Shown here piece by piece: positions 52,268 through 60,863 of a stretch of 64,000 nucleotides of DNA (the stretch's first letter is position 1; each line of letters opens with the position of its first letter). The notes beneath the pieces are model-generated. The model saw only the letters and a list, made by a program, of their open reading frames with translations. It searched no databases and had not been told where the DNA came from. Location of the stretch: NCBI GenBank assembly GCA_016840085.1, contig JAEOTA010000051.1, positions 62,001-126,000 of the forward strand, written 5' to 3'. Origin of the DNA: Promethearchaeota archaeon (GTDB lineage Archaea; Asgardarchaeota; Lokiarchaeia; Sigyniarchaeales; SOKP01). A program made the position numbers and the translations under genes.

Positions 52268-53293
52268 TTAACTATAGTATAAAATTTTTCCATTTTTTTC
52301 AACAGACTTTACTAAGTCTTGATTTTCAAGGAAAAAAAGATGACCAAGTACTTCGGAAAGTGCTAGAAATGAATTCATATCATCCAAATCTCCAAAATGT
52401 ATTTGGGAGATTTTTAAGGGCGTTAACGGATTATTTTTAATTACTCTTGATATCTCTGCCAACCTATTTTTATGGTGTTCTTTGATTTCCGAAATGCGTT
52501 TATGAGGATTGTATATAATTTCTTGATGTGCAGGAAAGATAATTTTAGGATTGAGTTTATCAATTCGATCCAATGAATTTAGATAATGTTTTAAAATATT
52601 ATTAAAGTCATAACCTTCATATTGTTCTGTCAAAAATTTAGGAATAATATAGTTTCCAATATGAGGAGTTATTCTCGAAAGTATATGATCTCCTGAGAAA
52701 AGAAACTTTTTTTTTGTATTAAAAACACAAATATGACCAAAACTATGTCCTGGTGTCCATATAACTTCTAAATCTTCTAAAATTCTATCACCATCATGTA
52801 AGATTATATCTGGCTTTTGATACTTACGAAATTTGGGCCAATAGCTAAAAAATTGTACTACTCTTTCAGCTTGCTTTTCGTTAAATCCATATTTTATCAT
52901 TTGGAATGCTACTTTTTTAGCTTCTTGTTCTAACTCATTCAAATTTTGGCTTTCATTTTCCCATTTGAGTGTTTTGGAAGTAATATCATGCATCAATATT
53001 TTAAGATTTGGATTCTTTTGTTTTAAAGTTCCTGCTAATCCAACATGGTCAGAATGATTATGAGAAATAAAGCAGTAATCAATATCTTGAATAGTTAGAC
53101 TAATATCATTAAGAGCTGAGAAAAATATTTTACCCCAATTACCCATATCCAACCCTGAATCAAAAAGTACATTTTTTTCTTTAATGGTGAAAAGGTAAAG
53201 AGAAACATTTTTAACTGCCCAAGGAACATCTATTTTAATTTGATGAACATCTTCAATTTGATTTACTTCGGAGTTAAACTTAACAGAATACAA
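52268..53293 (-). CDS. MBL-fold hydrolase
   Basis: 341 residues: FISHNHSDHVGLAG near residue 74 (HxHxDH), IWTPGHSFGHICVF near 185, FSGDHILSRITPH near 202, FPAHQEII near 255, so all metal ligands of a glyoxalase-II-like MBL enzyme are present. The C-terminal 70 residues are helical and resemble the winged-helix end of lactamase-like LACTB2/beta-lactamase-domain proteins. It is divergent from nothing and isolated on both sides; substrate unknown. Confidence 0.87.
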   Translation of the reverse strand: MYSVKFNSEVNQIEDVHQIKIDVPWAVKNVSLYLFTIKEKNVLFDSGLDMGNWGKIFFSALNDISLTIQDIDYCFISHNHSDHVGLAGTLKQKNPNLKILMHDITSKTLKWENESQNLNELEQEAKKVAFQMIKYGFNEKQAERVVQFFSYWPKFRKYQKPDIILHDGDRILEDLEVIWTPGHSFGHICVFNTKKKFLFSGDHILSRITPHIGNYIIPKFLTEQYEGYDFNNILKHYLNSLDRIDKLNPKIIFPAHQEIIYNPHKRISEIKEHHKNRLAEISRVIKNNPLTPLKISQIHFGDLDDMNSFLALSEVLGHLFFLENQDLVKSVEKNGKILYYS

Positions 53294-53418
53294 GGTAAAT
53301 AGGCTCTTTATTATGTTAAGATTAAAAATTAATCTGAGAATTTTTAGTTTTACATTTTTTAATTTAACTAATTTAAAATTAACTATTTGAAGAATAAATT
53401 AAACTTTATACTTTAAAT

Positions 53419-54219
53419 TTAAAAACTGGTCTTTTTCTGAAAAACTAAAATACCTATTAATATGAAAATAGTTGTATATACAACAACTATTAATAATCCA
53501 CCCAATAGAGTAATTGGAATGGTCTCTGCACCGGCCCCAATCAATGAACTATTATATAAGTTATCATTCAATCCATCCCCCAATACAGTAAGTTGAAGAA
53601 ATATTTGTTTAGCCCAGTAAGGTGGTGTGAAGTATACAATAGGACTCTCAAATGGAAATAAACTTCCTGAGATAAAGATAAGTACCATAAAAATTAACAA
53701 TGAAAAAGCATTCGCGATTTCTACTGTTTTTGATATGCTGGCGATTATTATGCCTAAACCAACTGAAGAAATACCAAATAAAACTGCAACTAAAAATCCA
53801 AAAAATAAGGCTAAAGGATTTTCAAAATATAAACCTAAAATTGCATACCCTATAATGAACATAATAGCGATTTGTAGTATTAAAAAAAGTGATTCTGACA
53901 TTAACGATCCTAAGAACATGTTTTTTCTGCCAGTAGGCATAGTATCTAAGCGATCAAGCATTCCTGAATTTTTTTCTTGAGCAAACATGATTGCGGCATT
54001 CATCACCCCAATTCCAACGGCATATGTAATCATCCCAGGAAAGCCATAATCAAATCCAGTTCGACCAGTAGGATCTTCTTCAGAGCCAAACATAAAGTAA
54101 AACATAACAGTAAACATAATCGGAAGTAGAAGTGAAAAAAAAGGATATTGCCAATGTCGCAACTTATCTTTAAGATTTTTAATGGATATTTGAATAGCCT
54201 TATTTTCTAAAATGGTCAA
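53419..54219 (-). CDS. ABC-2 type transporter permease
   Basis: 266 residues with six hydrophobic helices and the ABC-2 features: an N-terminal amphipathic helix, FFSLLLPIMFTVMFYFMFG near residue 25, a conserved turn GMITYAVGIGVMNAAIMFA near 63, and GIGLIIA-like helices later. The TTG start at 54219 lies 1 base from the stop of the ATPase gene, with GGAGGTTGAG ten bases upstream; so the two form an operon. It exports an unknown substrate (drug, lipid or peptide). The final residues are a short cytoplasmic tail. Confidence 0.9.
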   Translation of the reverse strand: MTILENKAIQISIKNLKDKLRHWQYPFFSLLLPIMFTVMFYFMFGSEEDPTGRTGFDYGFPGMITYAVGIGVMNAAIMFAQEKNSGMLDRLDTMPTGRKNMFLGSLMSESLFLILQIAIMFIIGYAILGLYFENPLALFFGFLVAVLFGISSVGLGIIIASISKTVEIANAFSLLIFMVLIFISGSLFPFESPIVYFTPPYWAKQIFLQLTVLGDGLNDNLYNSSLIGAGAETIPITLLGGLLIVVVYTTIFILIGILVFQKKTSF

Positions 54220-54220
54220 T

Positions 54221-55192
54221 TTAATCTCTCAACCTCCTTCCTGTTAAATTTAAAAATACATCTTCAAGAGAGTTTTGTCTAAATTTCATATTTTCAACCT
54301 CATCAATATTTTCAATAAGTCCTTGTTGAAGAAGTTTTACAAGATTTTTTAATCCACCTTGAAAAGAAATTAAGAGTGTCTTTCTTTCCTTTCTACTAAC
54401 TTCTTTCCAGTTTGCAACGAAAGGAATTTTTTCTATATTAACTTTCACTAAATCAAGGTCTTCCTGCTCAATAAAGGATACCTCTAACACATTATCACTC
54501 CCATATTTCTCCTTTAGTTCTGTAGGCGTTCCTTGAGCAATTATTTTACCATTATCTATTATTGCAATACGTTCACTTAGAGAATCAGCCTCAACCATAT
54601 CATGGGTCATAAGAATGATTGTGATTTCCCTGTTTTTTAGATCTCGAATAAAATCCCAAACTAGTCTTCTTGCTTGAGGATCAAGCCCAGCCGTAGGCTC
54701 ATCAAGAAACAAAATCTGAGGATCAAACACTAGAGCCATTGCGAGATTTAAACGACGTTGCATACCCCCTGAGAAATGTTTAGACCAATCTTTTCTTCCA
54801 GCTATTCCAAAATCCTCCAATAATTTTTTAGCTTTGTCTTTTGCTTCTTTACGAGGTATACCATGCATACCAGCTACAAATTCAACATTTTCTTCAGCTC
54901 TTAAAACCTCATATATTGTAATATTTTGAGGACATACCCCAATTGCTTTTACAATCTCTTTTTTTCCTTTTAAAATACTATGTCCATTGACTCTAGCATC
55001 ACCAGAAGTGGGGGTTAACACAGTAGTTAACATGCGAACTAATGTTGTTTTTCCAGCACCATTAGGACCAAGAATGCTAAATAATTCTCCTTTTTTAATT
55101 TTCAAAGATACCCCATCTACAGCCTTAACTTCCTTAAAATGTTTTTTAAGATCTTTAATTTCAATAATAACAGAATTATTAGTCATACTCAT
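54221..55192 (-). CDS. ABC transporter ATP-binding protein, DrrA/CcmA type
   Basis: 323 residues. Walker A GPNGAGKTTLVRM near residue 39; signature SGGMQRRLNLAMAL near 136; Walker B ILFLDEPTAGLDP near 158; H-loop MTHD near 193. The C-terminal 90 residues are the DUF4162/DrrA-type extension (from about residue 230) and end LEDVFLNLTGRRL, characteristic of DrrA-like exporters. Paired with the permease downstream. A TATA-like run and an 18-base inverted repeat lie 180-200 bases upstream. Confidence 0.93.
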   Translation of the reverse strand: MSMTNNSVIIEIKDLKKHFKEVKAVDGVSLKIKKGELFSILGPNGAGKTTLVRMLTTVLTPTSGDARVNGHSILKGKKEIVKAIGVCPQNITIYEVLRAEENVEFVAGMHGIPRKEAKDKAKKLLEDFGIAGRKDWSKHFSGGMQRRLNLAMALVFDPQILFLDEPTAGLDPQARRLVWDFIRDLKNREITIILMTHDMVEADSLSERIAIIDNGKIIAQGTPTELKEKYGSDNVLEVSFIEQEDLDLVKVNIEKIPFVANWKEVSRKERKTLLISFQGGLKNLVKLLQQGLIENIDEVENMKFRQNSLEDVFLNLTGRRLRD

Positions 55193-55520
55193 AATTTTAA
55201 AACCACATTAATTTTTATTATTAATTAATTAATTTATATAATTAATAAAATGGGAGTCCAAATTTTAAAAAATTTTTGAAATACCCCTCAATTAAGGTTT
55301 TTCTATTTATACTATATATTCTAGTTGCCATTTCATTATCATATCATTCTTTTTATACAGATATATAAAATTATTCTAGTTAGAATAAATATTTATATGA
55401 AAATAATGAAGATGATGATTAATAAACGTCTTTTCACTCTAAATATATACAATAACATTTTAAATAACTAATTCTATTATTCTAATTACATTATTTCAAA
55501 AAATAAAACCAATAAAAAAG
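55193..55520. promoter_or_regulatory. divergent promoter region with inverted repeat
   Basis: 328 bases with no gene. ATATATAAAA (55361-55370) is directly followed by the inverted repeat at 55371-55388. Two poly-A/T patches (55225-55255 and 55420-55500) fill the rest. Long AT-rich 5' regions occur on both sides. Confidence 0.35.
55371..55388. promoter_or_regulatory. inverted repeat, operator candidate
   Basis: TTATTCTA-GT-TAGAATAA, eight-base arms with a two-base centre, directly after a TATA-like ATATATAAAA. Fits a dimeric regulator of the ABC exporter genes or of the rightward gene at 55521. No matching regulator gene is adjacent. Confidence 0.4.
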
Positions 55521-57005
55521 ATGATCAATAAAATGGAAAGAGATTTACAAAAAGATTTATCGAGAATACTTAAAAAAGAAAAGTTCCAAGCTAAGATAAT
55601 AAGTTATATGTCCAAGGTTGGAAAACTGTTGCTTTTCATACTTCCTATCGCGCTTGTAATTATAACTATACTTACATTATTTTACCCTCGTAGTTTCACG
55701 CTACCGATAATTTTTTATGCGATATTAGCTATCTATTTGTTCAATTCAGTAATGTTATTTTTAGGAGCAAATTCAACTGAATCCTCTCTTAAATTACGTT
55801 TAAATTTTGAAAGAAAAAGGGGGCGCCCTATAGACAGCCTTGATGGTTTTGATTTATTGGCAAACAATGTAAAGAGAGTTACCAATTTATTAAAAATAAT
55901 TTCTCTGATTTGTTTAGTTGCGTTAGTATTATTTCTTATCATGTTATTTCTTGAAGATCTTAATCTCGGATTTGCAGCGGCAGGTTTTTCTTTAGTAGGG
56001 TTCGGTTTAGCACTATTAATACGAAGTTTAAACCTAAATATTCATGATGTCAATGGTCTTCAAGATTTCTACAAACCAACTACTCATCAAATATTTTTAG
56101 ACAATTTTTTCGCAGAGATTTTATCAAACCATTTAGACCCGGTGACTTTTCTCAAATGGGATGAGTATTTAGCAGAATTAAATAACATCTTAACTCCTGA
56201 ATTCATCCAAAAAGTAAAAGAGCAAGAAGCAGAAGAGTTGCCTATTACTTTTGCTATTGAAAACTTACTATTTCTCTATTATTTAAAATTCCAAGAAGTA
56301 TTATCAGAAGATCAACTAATCCGGGAGCTAAAAGAAATTATCAATGTAGATTCAGATAATTTCGATGTGGAGAAAGGTATATTTATGGAAGGAGCCTGGT
56401 ATTTTTCTATAAATGATATCTATAAATTGTTTAATTACATAAAAAAATTCAATCCTGGCTTTTTCAATATAATAGACAGATTACAATTAGAATTAGCTGA
56501 TAATATTGAACGAGTGTCGAACGATCCGATATATATGGACTCTACAGCTCAAGAAGTTGTATATCTAAAATCAGAATTGAATATTTTTTGCTTCTTATAT
56601 AACAATTCTCCAGAATCTAAAAAATATATTATAAAAGTAAATGCTCCTGGATTTGAACCTAATAAATTAAAACTTGATATTGAAGTTGAAGGACGAGGCT
56701 CTTTTATTATCCCTGATAAGAAAATACCCTTAATATCTTCTGAAGAGAGAGACCTAGCAGGAGTTTTATCAACAATGTTAGAAAATGGAGATACTACATG
56801 GTTAACTTTAGAACCAAGGGAAACTGGGGAACAAACGGTTCAGATATTCTTATTAGATAAGGATGGAACAATTATCGAAGGAAAGACTCGTGTCGTGAAG
56901 GTTTCCAAAAATATTAAAGATTACATTAAAAAATTAAGTTCTATTGGCTCATTATTGGGTGGATTAGCTGTACCCTTAGCAAAGATTTTACCATCAATGC
57001 TTTAA
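55521..57005 (+). CDS. four-helix membrane protein with large C-terminal domain
   Basis: 494 residues. Four transmembrane helices occupy residues about 30-52, 58-78, 117-138 and 146-170. Residues 180-350 form a helical domain (HLDPVTFLKWDEYLAELNN; EDQLIRELKEIINVDS) and 370-460 a beta-rich, Ig-like domain (KYIIKVNAPGFEPNKLKLD...). The last 20 residues form a hydrophobic, Gly-containing helix. No known family. The ATG at 55521 is used; a second ATG at 55533 is possible. Confidence 0.6.
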   Translation: MINKMERDLQKDLSRILKKEKFQAKIISYMSKVGKLLLFILPIALVIITILTLFYPRSFTLPIIFYAILAIYLFNSVMLFLGANSTESSLKLRLNFERKRGRPIDSLDGFDLLANNVKRVTNLLKIISLICLVALVLFLIMLFLEDLNLGFAAAGFSLVGFGLALLIRSLNLNIHDVNGLQDFYKPTTHQIFLDNFFAEILSNHLDPVTFLKWDEYLAELNNILTPEFIQKVKEQEAEELPITFAIENLLFLYYLKFQEVLSEDQLIRELKEIINVDSDNFDVEKGIFMEGAWYFSINDIYKLFNYIKKFNPGFFNIIDRLQLELADNIERVSNDPIYMDSTAQEVVYLKSELNIFCFLYNNSPESKKYIIKVNAPGFEPNKLKLDIEVEGRGSFIIPDKKIPLISSEERDLAGVLSTMLENGDTTWLTLEPRETGEQTVQIFLLDKDGTIIEGKTRVVKVSKNIKDYIKKLSSIGSLLGGLAVPLAKILPSML

Positions 57006-57045
57006 TCTTTTTTATTTTTTTTTATACTTTACTCTTTTTTATTGA
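57006..57045 (+). terminator. oligo-T terminator
   Basis: Dense T runs immediately after the stop codon (tcttttttatttttttttat), with a second run (ctcttttttatt) following. Confidence 0.5.
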
Positions 57046-57294
57046 TAATACGATACAACATACCAGATTTTTTATTTTTCTATTTAGGACTTAGATGAAA
57101 ACATCATTTTACAAGATTCTATATAACACCAAAATATGAATATTGATGTAAATAAGTTTAAATATAATTAGTCGACTATTTATGTGATTTAACAATTTTG
57201 TTGAATTTGATCAAAAATTGAAATATTTTTACTTTTATAACAAAATTATAAAATGATTTTTTATCAAAAATTCATGCTTAAATTGTGAGTAGAA

Positions 57295-58947
57295 TTGAAA
57301 AAATCAGAGCTTATTGAAGCAGAAGAAAATATAAATTGTAGGGAATTAGAAGATGAATTAAATAAATATAAAATTGAAAAATCTGCAATCTTAGAAAGCC
57401 TATTAGAGCATCTTGTTTATCAATCTAAAGATAACACAATTATATGGGTTAATAAAGCTGCAGCGGATTCTGTAAATTCTACGCCAGAACAATTAATTGG
57501 ACTTAAATGTTATCAAGTTTGGAATAATCGAGAAGAACCTTGTGATGGTTGTCCCATAGTAAAATCGTTAAAATCTAATAAACCAGAAATTAATCAGATG
57601 ACTACCCCTGATGGACGAGTATGGCATGTGGCAGGATATCCTATTAGGGATAAAAATAATAATATCATTGGAGTAGTTGAGGCTACCCTAGATATTACAG
57701 AGAAAACAACTGCGGAACAAAATGTAAAAGAACGTAGCGAACAATTAACAGTTTTGAATAGAATAATCACACTTGGTAATGAATCCACGAATCTTCAAGA
57801 ATTTTTAGAGAAATCTTATAATCAAGTTTTGGACTATGTAGTCTTCGATAAAGGAGGAATTTATCTTTATGATAATGAGACCAAACATAACATTCTGGTG
57901 TATCATAAAAATGTCCATCCTGACTTTATAGCCGCAGTAGAAGATGTAGATATATCAAAAGGTCTCTTTAAAGAAGTATTTGATAAGAATAACCTCTTAT
58001 ATATAGATGATTTTTCAAAATTTATGGAGGGTTCAAAAGAATTGGGGGTATATTCCACCGTAATCGTTCCACTTCGTTCAAAAGATGAATATGCAGGAAG
58101 CCTTAATATAGGGGCTCCATATCATCAGACTCTCTCTCAAAATGAATTAGAGTTATTGGTGGCAATCGGCAAGCAAATAGGAATCACTATTCGGAAATTT
58201 GAATCCGAAAAATTACTAAAGGAATCTGAAGAAAAATATCGAAAAGCTTATTATCAAGCGAACCTCTATAGGGATATTTTTGCTCATGACATAAACAATA
58301 TACTCCAAAATATCCAATCTTCAGCTGAACTCAGTTCTCTTTATTTAAATAACCCCGAAAAATTACATACTTTAAAAGAATTATATGAAATTATTAGTGA
58401 ACAAGTTCAAAGAGGAAGAAAATTAATTACAAACGTCAGAAAAATAAATAAAATTGATGAATCTGAAGTTAAGATTGAAAAAATAGAAGTTTTTCGGACG
58501 TTAAATAAAGCAATTGAATTTCTCAAGAGTAGTTATCAAGCGAGAACTATAGATATTAGCATAAATGCGTCAGAAAAAAAATTTTATGTTCTTGCAAACA
58601 ATTTTTTAAGAGATGTATTTGAAAACATCTTGATAAATGCTGTAAGACACAATAATAAATCCAAAATTGAAATAAGTATAGATATTAAAAATGATCTTCT
58701 TAAAAATAAGAATTATATCAAAATGGAATTCAAAGATAATGGGCTTGGTATTTCTGATTATCGAAAAAAAAGTATTTTTGAGAAAGGAACGAGGAAGGGT
58801 CAAAGTAGTGAGGGAATGGGTTTAGGATTATCACTAGTAAAGAAAATAATCGATAGCTACCAAGGAAAGATTTGGGTTGATGATAAAGTCAAAGGAGATT
58901 ATAAACAAGGTTGTAATTTTGTATTATTACTCCCAGAACCTATGTAA
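57295..58947 (+). CDS. PAS-GAF histidine kinase
   Basis: 550 residues: PAS domain at about 28-145 (IIWVNKAAADSVNSTPEQLI; CYQVWNNREEPCDGCP), GAF-like domain at about 150-300 (EFLEKSYNQVLDYVVFDKGG), then a kinase core. The H-box is FAHDINNILQNIQSSAELSS near residue 330; ATPase motifs are NILINAVRHN (N-box), KDNGLGISD (G1) and GMGLGLSLVKKII (G2). No membrane helix, so it is a cytoplasmic sensor. No response regulator is next to it. TTG start at 57295, weakly supported. Confidence 0.88.
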   Translation: MKKSELIEAEENINCRELEDELNKYKIEKSAILESLLEHLVYQSKDNTIIWVNKAAADSVNSTPEQLIGLKCYQVWNNREEPCDGCPIVKSLKSNKPEINQMTTPDGRVWHVAGYPIRDKNNNIIGVVEATLDITEKTTAEQNVKERSEQLTVLNRIITLGNESTNLQEFLEKSYNQVLDYVVFDKGGIYLYDNETKHNILVYHKNVHPDFIAAVEDVDISKGLFKEVFDKNNLLYIDDFSKFMEGSKELGVYSTVIVPLRSKDEYAGSLNIGAPYHQTLSQNELELLVAIGKQIGITIRKFESEKLLKESEEKYRKAYYQANLYRDIFAHDINNILQNIQSSAELSSLYLNNPEKLHTLKELYEIISEQVQRGRKLITNVRKINKIDESEVKIEKIEVFRTLNKAIEFLKSSYQARTIDISINASEKKFYVLANNFLRDVFENILINAVRHNNKSKIEISIDIKNDLLKNKNYIKMEFKDNGLGISDYRKKSIFEKGTRKGQSSEGMGLGLSLVKKIIDSYQGKIWVDDKVKGDYKQGCNFVLLLPEPM

Positions 58948-59086
58948 GGATTATTTTTCTCTTGCTAAATTACGCTTTTTAATCGATTTATTCTAAGTTC
59001 ATATTGAACGCCTTCTATTTAATGAACTTAGTTTCATTTAAAATATTAATATAAACTTTAAAAGGGATATAGACAAAAATGAAATT

Positions 59087-60610
59087 ATGGAATCTTATGA
59101 CTTAGTTGTAATAGGAAGTGGAGCGGGGTTAAATGTTCTAAATGTAGGCCTTCAAATGGGTATCAAGTGTGCTTTAATTGAAGATACAAAACTTGGTGCA
59201 ACATGTTTAACTCGAGGCTGTATTCCTTCAAAAGTTTTAGTACATCCTGCTGATTTAATTCGAGAAGCGCAGCATTCAAGCAAGGTAGGAGTCCAATTTA
59301 ACATTGAGAAAATTGATTGGGATTTAATATCAAAAAGGATGTGGTCACAGATTGATGAGAGTAAACAAATTGAGGAAGGATTATCTCAGATACCTAATCT
59401 TACAATATATCGAGGTATTGGAGAATTTATCGGAGAATATGAAATGGAAGTAAAATCCATTGATGGAACTAAGGTCATTGGAAGATTTAAAGGAGAAAGA
59501 TTTGTTATAGCGTCAGGGGCGCGTTCCTTAATTCCTCCTATTGAAGGTTTAGAAGAAACTGGATATATTACTAATAAAAGCTTTTTTGGAGAGAAATTTC
59601 CTAAAAAACCCTGGAAAAGTCTAATAATTATTGGAGGAGGTGTAATCGCAGCAGAATTTGCTCATATCTTTTCAGCATTGGGAACAGAAGTAACAATCAT
59701 AGAGATGCTTCCTCGCTTAGTAGCAACAGAAGAACCTGAGATTAGTGAGCTTTTAGAAAAGAATTTTAAGAAATACATGAATGTTTATGTTAATTATAGA
59801 GCAATTAAAGTGAAACAGAAAAAGAACATGAAAGTCGTTATTGCCCAAAATATGAAAAATGGAAAAAAAATCGAGATTACTTCTGAAGAAATACTTTTGG
59901 CGGCTGGTCGACGTTCAAACGCTGATTTATTAAAAGTTGAAAAAACGGGTGTTGAAATGAATGAAAAAGGTTGGATAAAAACAAATGAATATTTAGAAAC
60001 AACTAAAACAAATATCTGGTGTATTGGTGATGCCAATGGACTTTATCAATTTCGCCATAAAGCAAATTATGAGTCAGAAATTTGTGCCAATAATATATTT
60101 GGTCCTGAAGAAAATCGTAGATCGGTAGAGTATTCTTCTGTTCCATGGGCAATTTTTACATATCCTCAAATTGGACATGTGGGCTTAACTGAAGCAGAAG
60201 CTATTGATAAGGGTCATGAAATTTATGTTGCAAAGAAATATTACTCCTCCGTTGCAAAGGGATTTGCGATGGGTTACGAAGAGGGTGATGAAGATAATGG
60301 ATTTTTCAAGATGATTGTTGACAAATCATATAGAATATTGGGTGCTCATGTTATTGGTCCTAATGCTGCAATATTAGCCCAACCATTTGTATACTTAATG
60401 AATTCCGGTTTTACATGTACCTTACCTGAAGTTTCTGGTGAAAGTGATATTACAAAACTAACAAGAGCTTGTCCTGAGGCAGGATCATTCATGCCAATAT
60501 ACCACTCTATGGTTATCCATCCATCTCTTAATGAAGTAACAGGATGGGCACTTGGCAACTTAAGACCGATAAATATTAAAATGGACCATCATGAACATCA
60601 TCATGATTAG
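59087..60610 (+). CDS. dihydrolipoamide dehydrogenase-like FAD/NAD(P) oxidoreductase
   Basis: 507 residues of the pyridine-nucleotide-disulfide oxidoreductase family: GSGAGLNVLN near residue 10 (FAD), redox cysteines GATCLTRGCIPSK near 37 (CX4C), NAD site VIGGGVIAAEFAHIF near 188, and the C-terminal dimer domain with HSMVIHPSLNEV near 475, whose His is the acid/base residue. The N-terminal GxGxxG has a less usual ALA/ASN end. The tail (KMDHHEHHHD) is His-rich and may bind metal. No lipoyl-enzyme genes are nearby, so a soluble thiol or mercuric-reductase-like role is equally possible. Confidence 0.87.
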   Translation: MESYDLVVIGSGAGLNVLNVGLQMGIKCALIEDTKLGATCLTRGCIPSKVLVHPADLIREAQHSSKVGVQFNIEKIDWDLISKRMWSQIDESKQIEEGLSQIPNLTIYRGIGEFIGEYEMEVKSIDGTKVIGRFKGERFVIASGARSLIPPIEGLEETGYITNKSFFGEKFPKKPWKSLIIIGGGVIAAEFAHIFSALGTEVTIIEMLPRLVATEEPEISELLEKNFKKYMNVYVNYRAIKVKQKKNMKVVIAQNMKNGKKIEITSEEILLAAGRRSNADLLKVEKTGVEMNEKGWIKTNEYLETTKTNIWCIGDANGLYQFRHKANYESEICANNIFGPEENRRSVEYSSVPWAIFTYPQIGHVGLTEAEAIDKGHEIYVAKKYYSSVAKGFAMGYEEGDEDNGFFKMIVDKSYRILGAHVIGPNAAILAQPFVYLMNSGFTCTLPEVSGESDITKLTRACPEAGSFMPIYHSMVIHPSLNEVTGWALGNLRPINIKMDHHEHHHD

Positions 60611-60634
60611 AAAAAGTAAATCGAGAAATCTACT

Positions 60635-60762
60635 AATAGCAACATGGGATTAGGATTATCTTTTGTAAAAAAAAAGATCTCCATAATGGAAAGCTCTCGG
60701 CGGAAGATAAAGTAAAATTTGATCAAAATATTGGGAAATTATTTCGTATAATTAATTCCTGA
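60635..60762 (+). pseudogene. 3' remnant of a histidine kinase gene
   Basis: After lpd, NMGLGLSFVKK (G2 box) is followed, past a frame change at the A9 run (60667-60675), by DLHNGKLSAEDKVKFDQN and IGKLFRIINS with stop TGA at 60760-60762. This is the terminal 43 residues of a HATPase_c domain, related but not identical to the kinase at 57295-58947 (GMGLGLSLVKKII). No upstream part is detectable. Confidence 0.68.
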
Positions 60763-60863
60763 AGCTTTCTGATTCATATAATTCATTTTTTAAAATAATT
60801 AATGGTTCATCAAAATTTTAAAACCATCAATTTTATAGATTTCTAAATCAATATTAATATCAG

